DNA of 64,000 nucleotides from Prolixibacteraceae bacterium JC049 (GTDB lineage Bacteria > Bacteroidota > Bacteroidia > Bacteroidales > Prolixibacteraceae): the NCBI GenBank assembly GCA_023369685.1, contig SACZ01000010.1, positions 1 through 64,000 on the forward strand, in the 5' to 3' direction. Each line of letters begins with the position of its first letter. Positions within the stretch are counted from its first letter, which is position 1. The notes beneath the pieces were generated by a model. It saw only the letters and a list, made by a program, of their open reading frames with translations, had not been told where the DNA came from and did no database searches. Shown here one piece after another: positions 16,740-25,593 of the stretch. The translations under genes and the position numbers were made by a program.

Positions 16740-18233
16740 TTATAAATCACGAAAATAATCATCCAGAAAAGCCAAACGCTTCTTTGTCCATTCTAATAGG
16801 AATTGTTGCTCTTCATTTAAATCGATATTTAAATCCCAACGATCGTTTTCAATGGCAATAACTCCCGATTTTCGAATATCGTTGAAGTTGTTATTGAAAT
16901 GATTCCTAATATTTTCTTCCGAGAATACATTTGTTCGTAACTCTAACCAACGCTCTTTCAACTTTTGCTTAAAACTATAAGGATTAAGTTGTTTCAAGCG
17001 TTTATACAAATCGTTACTTAAAATCGAAGTATGATTTAACTTTTCGCCATTCCAAAAGAGCCCCCATGCTCCGTCGATGTCCCATGGAATTACAACAAAA
17101 GGTTTACCGGCATCACGCTTAGCTAAGAAAGTATTCTTTCCTGTATTATCCACCGCTGAAACTAGATTTAGAAACAGATAATAATCCATAAAATTATTCA
17201 TATCGATGGCTTCCTCAATTAGCCATTTAAAGTTAGCATCCTTCTCCTTGACAATTAAGTAACGAAGATCGGCTAAAGGTTCCCAATTGATTACCTCTTC
17301 AGCATCAGGATATTCTTGCTCCCAGCCGTCCCAATAAAAGCAATGCGATTTCTTTTGTGAATAGGTTTCGAACTTCGTTGCACCGTCTTCCCACTCTACA
17401 GCCTTATACAATACTGCTTTGGGACTAGTTAGCGCCAAATGTTCGGCATTTATCTTTTCATTGAAACAGTAAATTCCCTGTCTTTCATTATTCAGGAACA
17501 GCTCTACCAGCTCTCCCGAAATACCATAATGGGCATTGCCATTTATCTGCTGCCACAGTTCGAAAGAAGTTTTGTTTCTAAGACGAGCTCTATCGATATA
17601 CATGGCATCCAATATCCAATCGTTATTGGGTTTTAGCCCGAAAAATGAAGCCGATTCATCTGTATCGAAATTAAACTCCGATTTTAGAGAAATCCCATAG
17701 CTTTTCTTAGCATAAGCTCTTGATGTTTTTCCTCGATATTCAATGCCAATAATATAAGTCTCTGGTTTCTTCTTCCATTTTGGATAGTTCACCACAATGC
17801 GAGCCATTGTTTTAGGTTCATCAGTAATTTCATTGGGAGTAATTACTTGCACTGTTGGCAAATTGGTAAAACTCACCTTAAATTCCCGACGCTTATCTCC
17901 TGCTTCAATAGCGACACGATATGCTTTGTTTAAAACAATATTCCCCAGCGGGTTCTTTTCTCTATTTACAAGCTCTTTCCCTTCAAAATAGACCTTTGCA
18001 AACTTCTGAAACTTTATCTTCGGTTTATAATCATGCAATTTACTCTCATCAATAGAAAAGCGTAACGTTTGCGAAGCATCGTCTAAACATCCAACCTTAT
18101 GATCAATATTCAATAGTAGAGGTAGTTCTAAATCATTGTTAGGTTCCGCACTGAATATGATTTCTTCTTGGTAACACGATTGGCAAAACAGAAAGCAAGC
18201 AACAATTGCTATAGATCTTAAAACTCGCATCAT
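16740..18233 (-). CDS. CotH kinase family lipoprotein
   Basis: A 497-residue exported lipoprotein (signal ending FLFCQSC). Hallmarks of the CotH family, an atypical protein-kinase fold first described in Bacillus spore coats, are EYRGKTSRAYAKKSYGISL, the DWILDAMYIDRARLRNKTSFELW helix, YGISGELVELFLNNERQGIYCFNEKI and the metal-site motif VIPWDIDGAWG. In Bacteroidota these proteins are usually encoded with VTC-domain, DUF4956 and DUF2490 genes; the substrate is unknown. The start is an ATG overlapping the upstream DUF2490 stop (ATGA), so translation is coupled. Confidence 0.85.
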   Translation of the reverse strand: MMRVLRSIAIVACFLFCQSCYQEEIIFSAEPNNDLELPLLLNIDHKVGCLDDASQTLRFSIDESKLHDYKPKIKFQKFAKVYFEGKELVNREKNPLGNIVLNKAYRVAIEAGDKRREFKVSFTNLPTVQVITPNEITDEPKTMARIVVNYPKWKKKPETYIIGIEYRGKTSRAYAKKSYGISLKSEFNFDTDESASFFGLKPNNDWILDAMYIDRARLRNKTSFELWQQINGNAHYGISGELVELFLNNERQGIYCFNEKINAEHLALTSPKAVLYKAVEWEDGATKFETYSQKKSHCFYWDGWEQEYPDAEEVINWEPLADLRYLIVKEKDANFKWLIEEAIDMNNFMDYYLFLNLVSAVDNTGKNTFLAKRDAGKPFVVIPWDIDGAWGLFWNGEKLNHTSILSNDLYKRLKQLNPYSFKQKLKERWLELRTNVFSEENIRNHFNNNFNDIRKSGVIAIENDRWDLNIDLNEEQQFLLEWTKKRLAFLDDYFRDL

Positions 18234-18910
18234 AATTTAATCAGGTAATTGAGTTTTAAATAATAGAACGACATGGGATGCTTCCCTTCCAACTCTTTTT
18301 CATAGCCCAAAGAACAATCGAATTGTCCCAGCTTAGATTTAAATTCATCTCCTAAGTAAAAGCGAACTTTATCGTTGTATGGATCTTTAAACTTCTCGAT
18401 TTTACGGAATAATTCTCCTGAGATATACCATTTATGATTATCGTTGTAGCGGTATCTCAATTTCAATCGACCACGAACAGCTTTGCTATTTTTCTTCCTT
18501 TTGCTGTACTCTGTAAAATAATTCTCGAACTCCTGCTGATACCTTACTCTTGCTCCTAGCTTAAACCGAGAACTCAGTTTTGCACCATAGTTTAAGTCCA
18601 AATTATATCGAAAATTATGCTCTGCATCTTTCTCCATTCTGAAATTACAGATATAGCGAACATTGGCTCCTAACTTGAAGTTCTTATTCAGTTTGTACTT
18701 ACCTCCTAAGTCAAAAATGTAATCGTCTACTTCCGACACATCGTTATATAACCGCAATTGTTGTTTCAATGCAATGTCAACTGTCGATGACAACTCTTTT
18801 TCGATATTTACTCCTAGCCAAACTCCCATATCTTTGGTTACCTTCTTCTCTTGAGCGAAAAGAAAAAATGGAAATAGGCAAAGAAAACTCAGTAGTGTAA
18901 GATGTTTCAT
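18230..18910 (-). CDS. DUF2490 outer-membrane beta-barrel protein
   Basis: A 226-residue protein with a signal peptide (LLSFLCLFPFFLFAQ) and alternating amphipathic beta strands (KQQLRLYNDVSEVDDYIFDLGGKY, LGANVRYICNF, LGARVRYQQEF, LRYRYNDNHKWYISGEL), ending in an aromatic/hydrophobic strand. This fits the DUF2490 family of small outer-membrane barrels. Function is unknown. It is the first gene of a two-gene operon with CotH. A minus-strand -7 box TATATTTG at 18970-18977 is a likely promoter element. Confidence 0.75.
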   Translation of the reverse strand: MKHLTLLSFLCLFPFFLFAQEKKVTKDMGVWLGVNIEKELSSTVDIALKQQLRLYNDVSEVDDYIFDLGGKYKLNKNFKLGANVRYICNFRMEKDAEHNFRYNLDLNYGAKLSSRFKLGARVRYQQEFENYFTEYSKRKKNSKAVRGRLKLRYRYNDNHKWYISGELFRKIEKFKDPYNDKVRFYLGDEFKSKLGQFDCSLGYEKELEGKHPMSFYYLKLNYLIKL

Positions 18911-18969
18911 TTTGTTCGTTTTCTAAAAAGCAACCATCCTGCTCCGTTCTGCATATTCTAAATTGCGGG

Positions 18970-18977
18970 CAAATATA
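18970..18977 (-). promoter_or_regulatory. -7 promoter box of the DUF2490-cotH operon
   Basis: The minus strand reads TATATTTG, an exact TAnnTTTG match about 60 bp upstream of the DUF2490 start. The -33 region is only weakly conserved. Confidence 0.35.
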
Positions 18978-19155
18978 TCAATTAATACAGAAGATAAAAG
19001 AAATTGTAGTTTGCTTTTCTTTCTATTAACTGAACAAATTTAACATTTTATATTTCTTGACGATTTAAAAACACAAACAACAGTTTAATTCCATTATTTT
19101 GCTTTTAACCACATTATAAGTATTTTTATATATCACTCTATTACAAACAATTGCC

Positions 19156-19587
19156 ATGAATAAAAAAGAACTCCCAAAATTGAATATTACCCCAATGGAT
19201 CAACGAAAAATAATTCTAAGTTCTTTATTGGGGCACAGTAAAAAAGCAACAGTCCCCAACGCCCCTCCCAAAAAGGAAAAGAAACCGTCATTAGAAGCAG
19301 TTAACAAGACAAATAATATCAACATGAAAGGTCAAAAGATAAAAAATCTATTTCTAAAGAGCATAATAGCAGTTGTTGTACTCTTAACCATTACCATTAT
19401 AATGGTATTAGTGTCCAGTTACCTTTTCAATGAAAAAGCAGCAATTCAAGTAACCATTGATTATAATATTGGAGAAATATTAGCAGCAATCCTCGGAGGT
19501 GGAGGTATTGCAATCGCAGGAATAGGATATGCTAAATCGAAATTTGAAACACCTACTCCTGATCCAAATCAAGAAAGAAGAGACTAA
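19156..19587 (+). CDS. Hypothetical membrane protein with two transmembrane helices
   Basis: A 143-residue protein with a basic N-terminal cytoplasmic stretch (about 1-65, many Lys and Pro), a long hydrophobic helix (about 69-90, IIAVVVLLTITIIMVLVSSY) and a second glycine-rich hydrophobic segment (about 105-126, IGEILAAILGGGGIAIAGIG) before a short polar tail. No family is recognised. The glycine-rich second helix suggests oligomerisation, which is inference only. It stands alone between divergent and convergent neighbours. Confidence 0.5.
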   Translation: MNKKELPKLNITPMDQRKIILSSLLGHSKKATVPNAPPKKEKKPSLEAVNKTNNINMKGQKIKNLFLKSIIAVVVLLTITIIMVLVSSYLFNEKAAIQVTIDYNIGEILAAILGGGGIAIAGIGYAKSKFETPTPDPNQERRD

Positions 19588-19600
19588 AAATGATTGAACG

Positions 19601-19626
19601 ATTGGAGATAGTTAGCTATCTCCAAT
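19601..19626. terminator. Perfect hairpin between convergent genes
   Basis: An 11-bp perfect stem, ATTGGAGATAG (19601-19611) / CTATCTCCAAT (19616-19626), has a TTAG loop. No pronounced U-tract follows on either strand, so it is a weak or factor-assisted terminator, or an mRNA-stabilising end. Confidence 0.5.
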
Positions 19627-19634
19627 TGTCTTCC

Positions 19635-20324
19635 TTATACAAATTTCAACACATCAACCAGTTTATCTATTTTCAGTATGTTCAAGTTCTCCTCTTCTAC
19701 TTTTTCATGCGCCCAGGTGGTATGATAAGGAACATGAATTGCATTGCCACCTAACTCCAACACGGGCAATACATCCGACTTCAACGAATTTCCAATCATT
19801 AGAAACTGATTGGGAGCACAATCTAAATGAGCCAAAAGTTTAGAATAGTCGGCTTCTTTTTTGTCACTCATTACCTCGATATGGTGAAAGTATTGTAGTA
19901 ATCCCGATTTTCTTAACTTTCGTTCCTGGTCCAACAAATCGCCTTTTGTGGCTACAATCAATTTGTATTTACCTTTCAACGCAGTTAATACCTCATTTAC
20001 TCCATCCAGCAACTCAATGGGGCGTTCCAACATCTCTTTCCCCAACATAATTGTCTTCTCTATAATTGAAGCTGGTACATTCCCTTTAGAAACTTTAACA
20101 GCTGCCTCGACCATGCTCAACATAAAACCTTTTGCTCCATAACCATATAACTCCAGGTTTTTCATTTCCATTTCAAACAGCACTCTCGAAACCTCATCGG
20201 TTGCGGCATATTCTTTCAAAAGCAAACAGAAATTATCCTCTGTCTCCTGAAAATAAGGTTCATTTATCCAAAGCGTATCATCGGCATCGAAGCCAATTAC
20301 TTTTATATTTTCTCGTTCAATCAT
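19635..20324 (-). CDS. HAD-superfamily hydrolase
   Basis: A 229-residue cytosolic phosphohydrolase. Motif I is VIGFDADDTLW (nucleophile and acid/base aspartates), motif II LIVATKGD, motif III around KKEADYSKLL, and motif IV FLMIGNSLKSDVLPVLELG. A helical cap lies between motifs I and II (about 20-100), so this is a C1-type HAD similar to the YjjG/Gph group, acting on small phosphorylated metabolites. ATG 20324 (MIERENIKVIGF) was chosen because it begins just before motif I; the ATG at 20372 would add 16 unsupported residues. Confidence 0.8.
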   Translation of the reverse strand: MIERENIKVIGFDADDTLWINEPYFQETEDNFCLLLKEYAATDEVSRVLFEMEMKNLELYGYGAKGFMLSMVEAAVKVSKGNVPASIIEKTIMLGKEMLERPIELLDGVNEVLTALKGKYKLIVATKGDLLDQERKLRKSGLLQYFHHIEVMSDKKEADYSKLLAHLDCAPNQFLMIGNSLKSDVLPVLELGGNAIHVPYHTTWAHEKVEEENLNILKIDKLVDVLKFV

Positions 20325-20418
20325 ACCATTTCGTTTCTCAGGTTGCAAATATAAGCATTCACTCTTTTTCATTTTTCCTTAGTTCATGCGATTTTTTCCT
20401 GCACTCAACAGAAAGCCA

Positions 20419-20449
20419 TTTACTAACTCATTTACCTCGCCTAGTTTTG
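20419..20449 (+). promoter_or_regulatory. Promoter of the 20482 gene
   Basis: The -7 box TAGTTTTG (20442-20449) is an exact match and lies 19 bp after a 3/4 match to the -33 box (TTTA, 20419-20422). Transcription would start near 20456, supporting the ATG at 20482 as the real start. Confidence 0.45.
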
Positions 20450-20481
20450 ACTCAGAATCAAATCAGAAAAACAATAATATC

Positions 20482-21186
20482 ATGAAAAACTCAAAAAAAG
20501 AACTAGTATTTTTAAGAGCATATGCATTATTCACAGCAATCGGTTTTATCGCTTTCATTTCGTTTGCATTTAACGCCACGCAAAATCGAAAATTTGGAAC
20601 TATCGATGTAGAACGCATCAATGTGGTAGAAAAAAATGGCGACTTAAAACTGGTAATTAGCAATAGCGAAATGCAACACAATGGAATGATTGATGGCAAA
20701 GAATTTCCGAAACGCCAACGCCCAGCTGGTATGATATTCTTTAACTCGGATGGCGACGAATGTGGCGGATTAATCTACGATGGTTTAAAAGAAGAAGCAG
20801 GCTTGGTACTCTCTATCGACCAGTTCAAAGATGACCAGATTATGCAACTGCAATACAGCGAGAATCCAAAGAATGATAAACGTAAATACGGACTACAACT
20901 GTGGGATTTCCAAAAAGAAGATACATTCCACCCACGTATGAAGCGTTTTGAAGAGATTTCGAAAATGAAAACCAACAAAGAAAAGCAGGCCGCTTATAAA
21001 CAAATGTATAAAGACAGTTTACTCTCGCACGAGCGTCTGTTTGTAGGGAAAAAGATGAACGATGATTACGGGTTATTCATCAACGATGAAAATGGAAAGC
21101 TTAGAATTAAGATCTACATCGATAAAAACAACGAACCTAAGATGGAATTCTTCGATGAAAAAGGAAAAGTAGTTGCGATGAAATAA
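20482..21186 (+). CDS. Hypothetical protein with N-terminal membrane anchor
   Basis: A 234-residue protein with one N-terminal transmembrane segment (about 12-30, YALFTAIGFIAFISFAFNA) and a soluble, probably periplasmic domain rich in short beta strands. Recurrent phrases such as RINVVEKNGDLKLVISN, DGDECGGLIYDG, YGLFINDENGKLRIKIYID and MEFFDEKGKVVAMK resemble repeated 'N/D-G-K' hairpins. No named domain is recognised. The start was set by the promoter at 20419-20449; an in-frame ATG at 20386 would lie upstream of it. Confidence 0.6.
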   Translation: MKNSKKELVFLRAYALFTAIGFIAFISFAFNATQNRKFGTIDVERINVVEKNGDLKLVISNSEMQHNGMIDGKEFPKRQRPAGMIFFNSDGDECGGLIYDGLKEEAGLVLSIDQFKDDQIMQLQYSENPKNDKRKYGLQLWDFQKEDTFHPRMKRFEEISKMKTNKEKQAAYKQMYKDSLLSHERLFVGKKMNDDYGLFINDENGKLRIKIYIDKNNEPKMEFFDEKGKVVAMK

Positions 21187-21207
21187 ACATCAATTGAGAA
21201 AAAGTAA

Positions 21208-21247
21208 TTTATGCTGATAGTTCTACTAAAGAGTCTATCAGCATAAA
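21208..21247. terminator. Terminator between convergent genes
   Basis: A 13-bp stem, TTTATGCTGATAG (21208-21220) / CTATCAGCATAAA (21235-21247), is followed by T-rich sequence to the right. It serves the 20482 gene and probably also the porin gene on the other strand. Confidence 0.7.
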
Positions 21248-21257
21248 TTTTATCGGT

Positions 21258-22520
21258 TTAAAAGAAATAGTAAACCGAAGCTAAAAATCGGTTGTTGGTA
21301 ATATTTTTCACATCAACAGGAAGTGCATTTAAATCGCGCTTAGTTGATGTAACCATTTTTGCAACAGTATGTTCCCACTCTACTCCGAAACGCATCTTTC
21401 CGGAGTTTACAAAGAAACGAGGAGAAACTCTTATCAATTGCTTGATATCGGTTCCCAAGCCATAAACTGCATTTGTAGTAGCTGAGATTTTATCTTTTGT
21501 ACCATTATTTTTAGTCACGCCAGCAAAAATACCCACTTGCCATTTTTTACCATTGGTATGAATATCGGTCCACATGTTTGTGTTGGTTAGTGGAGTATAT
21601 TTCTGTTCTCCAGTTTCAGCGTCCTTCACCTCTTTAACAGCAAAACCTCCAATGTTTAATACATCAGCCAGGTTTTCGCCATGCGAAGCTGCTACTTTAA
21701 AAGTAAGCGGTTTTGTTGTCAACTTTGCAAAACCAATAAACGAAGTTCCATTCACCTTCTCATCTACTTTATAACCATTCGACTCTAAGCGAGGAACAAT
21801 CCATTTGGTAGCCATTCCGACGCCTGTAACCAATTTTACGCCATTGGCCGCAGTAACACCATAATGCAATTGAGCGTGTAAATCAGGAACTCCGGCATTT
21901 CTCAAATAACTGCTTGAAACGCCCTCTGGTCCTCTTGAAGAGTGATCGCGCTGAGTAACAGCGGCTCCCATCAGTTTGAATGAACCCAATTTATGGGTAA
22001 ATCGAATTTGAGGATTTCTGGCAAATGAAACGATAGGCACCCCCGAGTTGAATGAAATGGTTGCAGGATAACAGTCGGTAATGAATAATGGATTCCAATA
22101 TTGTCCAACCATTAATTCACTCTTTTCCCAGTTTAGCTTTACAAATGCATGACGCATTCTAAACAGGTTCACGTTATCGTTTTTCTGAGCAAAGAAGTCC
22201 CCCTCAATCACTCCCGAAGTTTTAGCTCCAAAAGCATCTGGCCCTGTAATCTTAACAGTTAATCTCGATTGCAACGATAAGAAATTGGTATTCAATTTAT
22301 CATTAATATCCTTTCCGTTTTTATCCAACTTTTCAGCTGCTGGCCACAATAGGAAATGTCCTTCACGCGCCGAAACGGTTTGACGAGTATCTACCATCAT
22401 ATCGGTTTTCACAAAACCCGACAGTTTCACACCCCATTTCTTCTCTTTTGATTCAGGCGAACTGGCCATTACGGTCATCGTTAAGGCGACACAAAGGCCA
22501 GCCAATAAAATTCGTCTCAT
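21258..22520 (-). CDS. DcaP-like trimeric outer-membrane porin
   Basis: A 420-residue outer-membrane barrel protein: signal peptide (RRILLAGLCVALTMTVMA), then alternating amphipathic strands ending with the canonical C-terminal aromatic signature NNRFLASVYYFF. Motifs LSGFVKTDMMVDTRQ, FLSLQSRLTVKITGP, GVIEGDFF and LFRMRHAFVKLNWEKSELMVGQYWNPLF are typical of the DcaP-like porin group. It probably forms a general diffusion channel for small organic solutes. ATG 22520 gives a standard signal peptide; ATG 22535 is a possible alternative five codons upstream. Confidence 0.7.
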   Translation of the reverse strand: MRRILLAGLCVALTMTVMASSPESKEKKWGVKLSGFVKTDMMVDTRQTVSAREGHFLLWPAAEKLDKNGKDINDKLNTNFLSLQSRLTVKITGPDAFGAKTSGVIEGDFFAQKNDNVNLFRMRHAFVKLNWEKSELMVGQYWNPLFITDCYPATISFNSGVPIVSFARNPQIRFTHKLGSFKLMGAAVTQRDHSSRGPEGVSSSYLRNAGVPDLHAQLHYGVTAANGVKLVTGVGMATKWIVPRLESNGYKVDEKVNGTSFIGFAKLTTKPLTFKVAASHGENLADVLNIGGFAVKEVKDAETGEQKYTPLTNTNMWTDIHTNGKKWQVGIFAGVTKNNGTKDKISATTNAVYGLGTDIKQLIRVSPRFFVNSGKMRFGVEWEHTVAKMVTSTKRDLNALPVDVKNITNNRFLASVYYFF

Positions 22521-22735
22521 GTTGTTTAAAAGCATTTAGTTTGAAGGCGCGAAAATATATTAAAACCCATTCGCAACCAAGTAATATTGGTATAACTGTT
22601 TTGTTTCTTAAGCATTCAGTAATATTTTACCTTTTCCGTACCTGTTTAACGAAAAAGCCCTGAAATGGTTATAGTTCAGTGTTACTCATTTCAAAAAATA
22701 GCTGGTGCGAACAGTTCTGTTTCATTTATCTCTGC

Positions 22736-22743
22736 TATCTTTG
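22736..22743 (+). promoter_or_regulatory. -7 promoter box of the lacI-type regulator
   Basis: TATCTTTG is an exact TAnnTTTG match placed about 55 bp before the regulator's ATG; the -33 element is not recognisable. Confidence 0.35.
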
Positions 22744-22797
22744 TGTTCTATCTGCTAATTGGCAGATTCATAATTGAGACGAATTCTATTTGATTGC

Positions 22798-23796
22798 ATG
22801 AAAAAAAATGTAACGCTTAACGATATCGCTCAGAAACTGAATGTTTCTGTAGGTTTAGTTTCTTTGGTACTTCGAGGAAAGTGGAAAGAGAACCGCATTT
22901 CGGAAGAGATGGCCAAGAAAGTAAACAAAGCAGCCAAAGATTTGGGCTATAAGCCAAATGCAATGGCACAGGCTTTACGCACAGGTAAATCGAAGATTAT
23001 TGGGCTAATCGTTGCCGATATTGCCAACCCATTCTATGGTAAAATTGCACGTATTATTGAAAACGAAGCCTACAACAAAGGTTACCAAGTAATTTTTGGA
23101 AGTAGCGACGAAGATCTATGCAAATTCGAGAAGGTGGTGGAAGCCATGAAGTCGAGACAAGTTGATGGCTTATTGGTTGTTCCTGTAATTGGTAGTCATG
23201 AAGTGCTTCAAGCTATTCAGGAATCGAATATTCCAACCATATCTATCGACCGTTATTTAACAGATGCAAAGCTACCGTACGTTGTGACCGACAACTATAA
23301 AGGAAGTTATGACATTGGTCTATATCTTCAACAAAAAGGATATCAAAACATTGCATTCATCACCAAAGAGAGTCCGCTATCTAACTTTATTGAGCGTAAT
23401 AAAGGATTTGAACAGTCGATGAAAGATACTGGTATCAATTACCAAAAACATGCCCTATCGGTTGACAACTGGAATGAAGAACTGGTTCAGTTGATAAGAG
23501 ACATGGATACATCCAAGGTAGATGCCATCTATTTTGCTCAAAACATGCTTGCTGTAGAAGGCTTGAAAACCGTTAACGCACTTCATTCCGATGAGCTGGA
23601 TAAACTGGCCATTATCAGTTTCGATAATCCGGAAATATTTGAAATCAACCGACCAACCATTACTTGCTACCAGCAACCGTTACAAGTTTTGGCTGAAAAA
23701 GCGGTGCAAGAGCTTATTAACTCCATTGAATCCAAACAATCAAAAGATATATCTTTAAAAATTGAAGGAAAGCTTATTATCAGACAATCGTGTTAA
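22798..23796 (+). CDS. LacI-family transcriptional regulator
   Basis: A 332-residue LacI/GalR regulator. The helix-turn-helix is at residues 3-25 (VTLNDIAQKLNVSVGLVSLVL), followed by the hinge helix region LGYKPNAMAQALRTGKSKIIGLIV and a periplasmic-binding-like effector domain (about 65-332; DIANPFYGKIARIIENEA, VDGLLVVPV, ISIDRYL, ISFDNPEIFE). The effector is unknown; the GH29 fucosidase that starts 100 bp downstream suggests fucose or a fucosylated sugar. ATG 22798 was chosen because it begins immediately before the HTH. A candidate operator lies ahead of the fucosidase. Confidence 0.88.
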   Translation: MKKNVTLNDIAQKLNVSVGLVSLVLRGKWKENRISEEMAKKVNKAAKDLGYKPNAMAQALRTGKSKIIGLIVADIANPFYGKIARIIENEAYNKGYQVIFGSSDEDLCKFEKVVEAMKSRQVDGLLVVPVIGSHEVLQAIQESNIPTISIDRYLTDAKLPYVVTDNYKGSYDIGLYLQQKGYQNIAFITKESPLSNFIERNKGFEQSMKDTGINYQKHALSVDNWNEELVQLIRDMDTSKVDAIYFAQNMLAVEGLKTVNALHSDELDKLAIISFDNPEIFEINRPTITCYQQPLQVLAEKAVQELINSIESKQSKDISLKIEGKLIIRQSC

Positions 23797-23827
23797 TCTC
23801 GATTGTTTGATATTTTTTTACAGCAAC

Positions 23828-23867
23828 GCTAAAACATTTTAGCCGATCATTACTTTTATTAAATTTG
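23828..23867 (+). promoter_or_regulatory. Promoter and palindromic operator of the second GH29
   Basis: The -7 box TAAATTTG (23860-23867) is exact, with a 3/4 -33 match TTTT (23837-23840) at 19 bp. The -33 box lies inside the inverted repeat GCTAAAA-CA-TTTTAGC (23828-23843), a position where a repressor such as the adjacent LacI protein would block RNA polymerase. The operator assignment is inference. Confidence 0.45.
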
Positions 23868-23896
23868 TCTAAGTTACAAACCAATTAAATTTAAGA

Positions 23897-25381
23897 ATGA
23901 TCAAAAGAAAATGGAGTTTACTCCTCCTTCTCACAGTGCTTTGTTGCGGAGCAATAGCACAACCGAAAAAGTATGAAGCCACTTGGGAGTCATTAGATAC
24001 CCGCCCTGTACCAGAGTGGTTTGGCCAGGCAAAGTTTGGTATTTTCATCCACTGGGGACCTTATTCTGTTCCCGCGTTTTCTCCGGCAGGAACTTATACC
24101 GAATGGTACCAATTCTGGTGGCAAAGTCGTTCTATCTTCGGAAATAATAAGCCTGACAAGAATGCTATCCCGAACTTTCAGGATAAAGTATATGGCGAAG
24201 AATCGAGTTATTATGACTTTGGGAAACTGTTCAAAGCCGAATTGTACGATCCAACCGAGTGGGCACAACTATTCAAAGAAGCTGGTGCAAAATATGTTAT
24301 TCTAACATCGAAACACCACGATGGCTATACTCTTTGGCCTAACAAGCAAGCACAAGACGCGCGTCATTTTAAATGGAATGCCCAAGAGGTAGGCCCTCGT
24401 CGCGATTTGTTAGCTCCTTACATGAAAGCCATCCGCGAAGCTGGCTTAAAAGCAGGGTTATATTATAGCTTGTACGAATGGTATCATCCATGGTATCAAA
24501 TTGCCAGCGACCAATTCGTAACCAAACATTATCACCCTCAGTTTAAAGATTTAGTTACCAAGTATGCTCCCGATTTGATCTATGCCGATGGCGAATGGGA
24601 AAAAGACGATTCGTACTGGAAAAGTGCAGAATTGCTTCAATGGCTATTCAACGAGAGTCCTTGTAAAGACTACGTAACAGTTAACGATCGATGGTTCAAC
24701 GGTTGTAGACACAAACATGGTGGTTACTACACTACCGAGTACATGCGCGAAGAGATGAATCTTCCGAAAGTATGGGAAGAGATTCGTGGTCTTGGTCTTT
24801 CGTTTGGTTATAACCGCGACGAAGATTTAGCCGATTATGCCACTGCTCAGGAGCTGGTACTTATGCTTTGCGATATTGTGAGTATGGGTGGTAACCTGTG
24901 TTTGAATGTAGGTCCTGCTTCCGATGGAAAAATCCCTGTTATTCAACAACAACGATTGATGGAAATTGGGAAATGGCTTAAAGTTAATGGCGAGGCCATC
25001 TACGGAACCACTAAATACCGTACTTCATGGCAATGGAGCAAAGGAAATCGAAAGTTCAAGCTGCGTAAAGATGGCGACAGCTACACTACTGCCGACTACA
25101 TTCTTCACCAAACTGTAGATCAGCAACCAGGGAAAGCTGTAAAGCAAGCCTTCTTCACTCAAAAAGGAAATAAAGTATTTGCTATTCTGCCTAAATGGCC
25201 TGGCAAAACAATGAAAATTACCGAAGTAGATGCAACTAAGGTAAAATCAGTTTCACTACTAGGTGTTCAAGGAAAATTGAAATGGAAAAAGTCGGGCAAA
25301 AATATTGTTGTTACCATGCCTACATACGATCCAAACTGGAAACTTCCTACAGAAGCTTATACATTGAAGATTCAGCTTTAA
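23897..25381 (+). CDS. GH29 alpha-L-fucosidase, exported
   Basis: A 494-residue enzyme with a Sec signal peptide (SLLLLLTVLCCGAIAQ). The GH29 barrel starts PVPEWFGQAKFGIFIHWGPYSVPAF and includes YVILTSKHHDGYTLWPN, GLYYSLYEW and the nucleophile region DLIYADGEW (Asp231); NRWFNG-type sequence (VNDRWFNGC) and GGNLCLNVGPASDG complete the family signature. A C-terminal beta domain begins near residue 400. The WFGQAKFGIFIHWG opening fits the broad-specificity GH29-A group. It differs strongly from the multidomain GH29 at 6119-8260, so the two are not recent duplicates. It lies behind the LacI regulator on the same strand. Confidence 0.9.
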   Translation: MIKRKWSLLLLLTVLCCGAIAQPKKYEATWESLDTRPVPEWFGQAKFGIFIHWGPYSVPAFSPAGTYTEWYQFWWQSRSIFGNNKPDKNAIPNFQDKVYGEESSYYDFGKLFKAELYDPTEWAQLFKEAGAKYVILTSKHHDGYTLWPNKQAQDARHFKWNAQEVGPRRDLLAPYMKAIREAGLKAGLYYSLYEWYHPWYQIASDQFVTKHYHPQFKDLVTKYAPDLIYADGEWEKDDSYWKSAELLQWLFNESPCKDYVTVNDRWFNGCRHKHGGYYTTEYMREEMNLPKVWEEIRGLGLSFGYNRDEDLADYATAQELVLMLCDIVSMGGNLCLNVGPASDGKIPVIQQQRLMEIGKWLKVNGEAIYGTTKYRTSWQWSKGNRKFKLRKDGDSYTTADYILHQTVDQQPGKAVKQAFFTQKGNKVFAILPKWPGKTMKITEVDATKVKSVSLLGVQGKLKWKKSGKNIVVTMPTYDPNWKLPTEAYTLKIQL

Positions 25382-25417
25382 TCTGAATAAGTAAAAGTTC
25401 GATAACACATTTCCAAG

Positions 25418-25465
25418 AAGATTCAACGGCATTCATTATTATTCCAATGGTCGTTGAATCTTTTT
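25418..25465 (+). terminator. Terminator of the second GH29 gene
   Basis: The stem AAGATTCAACG (25418-25428) / CGTTGAATCTT (25452-25462), with a large loop, is followed by TTT. Confidence 0.7.
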
Positions 25466-25593
25466 CATTTATAGTAATTCTACATTTTACTAATCATTTC
25501 CCACACATGAACATTTAACCATATATATCAGTTTTAATTAAGGTTATAGTTACATATCTAAAACTCTTTGCCTTAATCCGAAAACTGTGTTTT

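Noticed and set aside
14115-18910. Capsule or O-antigen cluster around the glycosyltransferase
   Set aside because: Only one glycosyltransferase is present and the neighbours are thioredoxin-like, CotH and DUF2490 genes; no flippase, polymerase or nucleotide-sugar genes.
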